From assembly GCA_003427395.1 (NCBI GenBank), contig BFEA01000167.1, positions 1,518,684-1,544,210 on the forward strand: a stretch of DNA of 25,527 nucleotides. Reading direction: 5' to 3'. Shown piece after piece: positions 25,465-25,527 of this stretch. The position numbers were made by a program, and so were the translations under genes. The DNA is from Chara braunii (lineage: Eukaryota; Streptophyta; Charophyceae; Charales; Characeae). The notes beneath the pieces are model-generated. The model was not told the DNA's origin. It ran no database searches and saw only the letters and a program-made list of their open reading frames with translations. How positions within the stretch are numbered: position 1 is the first letter of the stretch; every line of letters begins with the position of its first letter.

Positions 25465-25527
<63 letters not shown>
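25465..25527. repeat. (TC)n microsatellite running off the window
   Basis: Uninterrupted TC dinucleotides over at least 63 bp up to the right edge. It is on the opposite strand sense to the two AG tracts above. Confidence 0.98.

Overview
The window looks like nuclear DNA from a large, repeat-rich plant or streptophyte-alga genome. It holds two Ty3/Gypsy chromoviruses in opposite orientations, a solo LTR, long (AG)n tracts, an assembly gap inside a T-rich tract, and a composite mitochondrial insertion (nad1 piece, LSU rRNA piece, group I intron core). No bacterial-style gene organisation is present. A charophyte such as Chara is my best guess, from the general look of the retroelement proteins and repeats; this is memory-based and unproven. 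I find no intact host protein gene.

Layout. 1-4925 (minus): degenerate chromovirus reading gag, protease, reverse transcriptase, RNase H, integrase and chromodomain from right to left, running off the left edge. 4926-6097: its probable leader, with three palindromes in a row. 6098-6115: a tRNA-Arg-like primer-binding site abutting a probable LTR that starts at 6118. That LTR carries diverged ~120-bp repeats and a striking array of seven hairpins (6727-7344) with a near-constant 19-nt centre and co-varying arms. 7870-10413: pyrimidine-rich, GC-rich DNA without a recognisable gene, possibly still LTR. 10503-10955: mitochondrial insertion. 10956-12840: unassigned, with a 26-bp palindrome and one exon-like stretch. 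12841-13185: a foldback element and a tRNA-related SINE-like repeat, followed by the gap region.

13866-22607 (plus): a complete but inactivated chromovirus with two LTRs, an initiator-Met-type PBS, gag with a CCHC knuckle, protease, RT with an intact YLDD, RNase H, integrase with its D,D,E residues, and a C-terminal chromodomain. It sits in a tandem repeat of exactly 32 bp (22608-22739 and 23798-23829). A related solo LTR (22740-23797, minus) sits in the same array. Both insertions lie at the same position of the 32-bp unit with 4-bp target duplications (CATG and TGTG). The right end holds a second foldback copy, a second SINE-like copy, diverged repeats and two more long AG/TC tracts.

How the parts relate. 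Almost everything is mobile or derived DNA in layers: satellite, then chromovirus insertions, then decay by stops, frameshifts and small tandem duplications. The two leads most worth following are the co-varying hairpin array and the phase-specific insertion of chromovirus LTRs into the 32-bp repeat.
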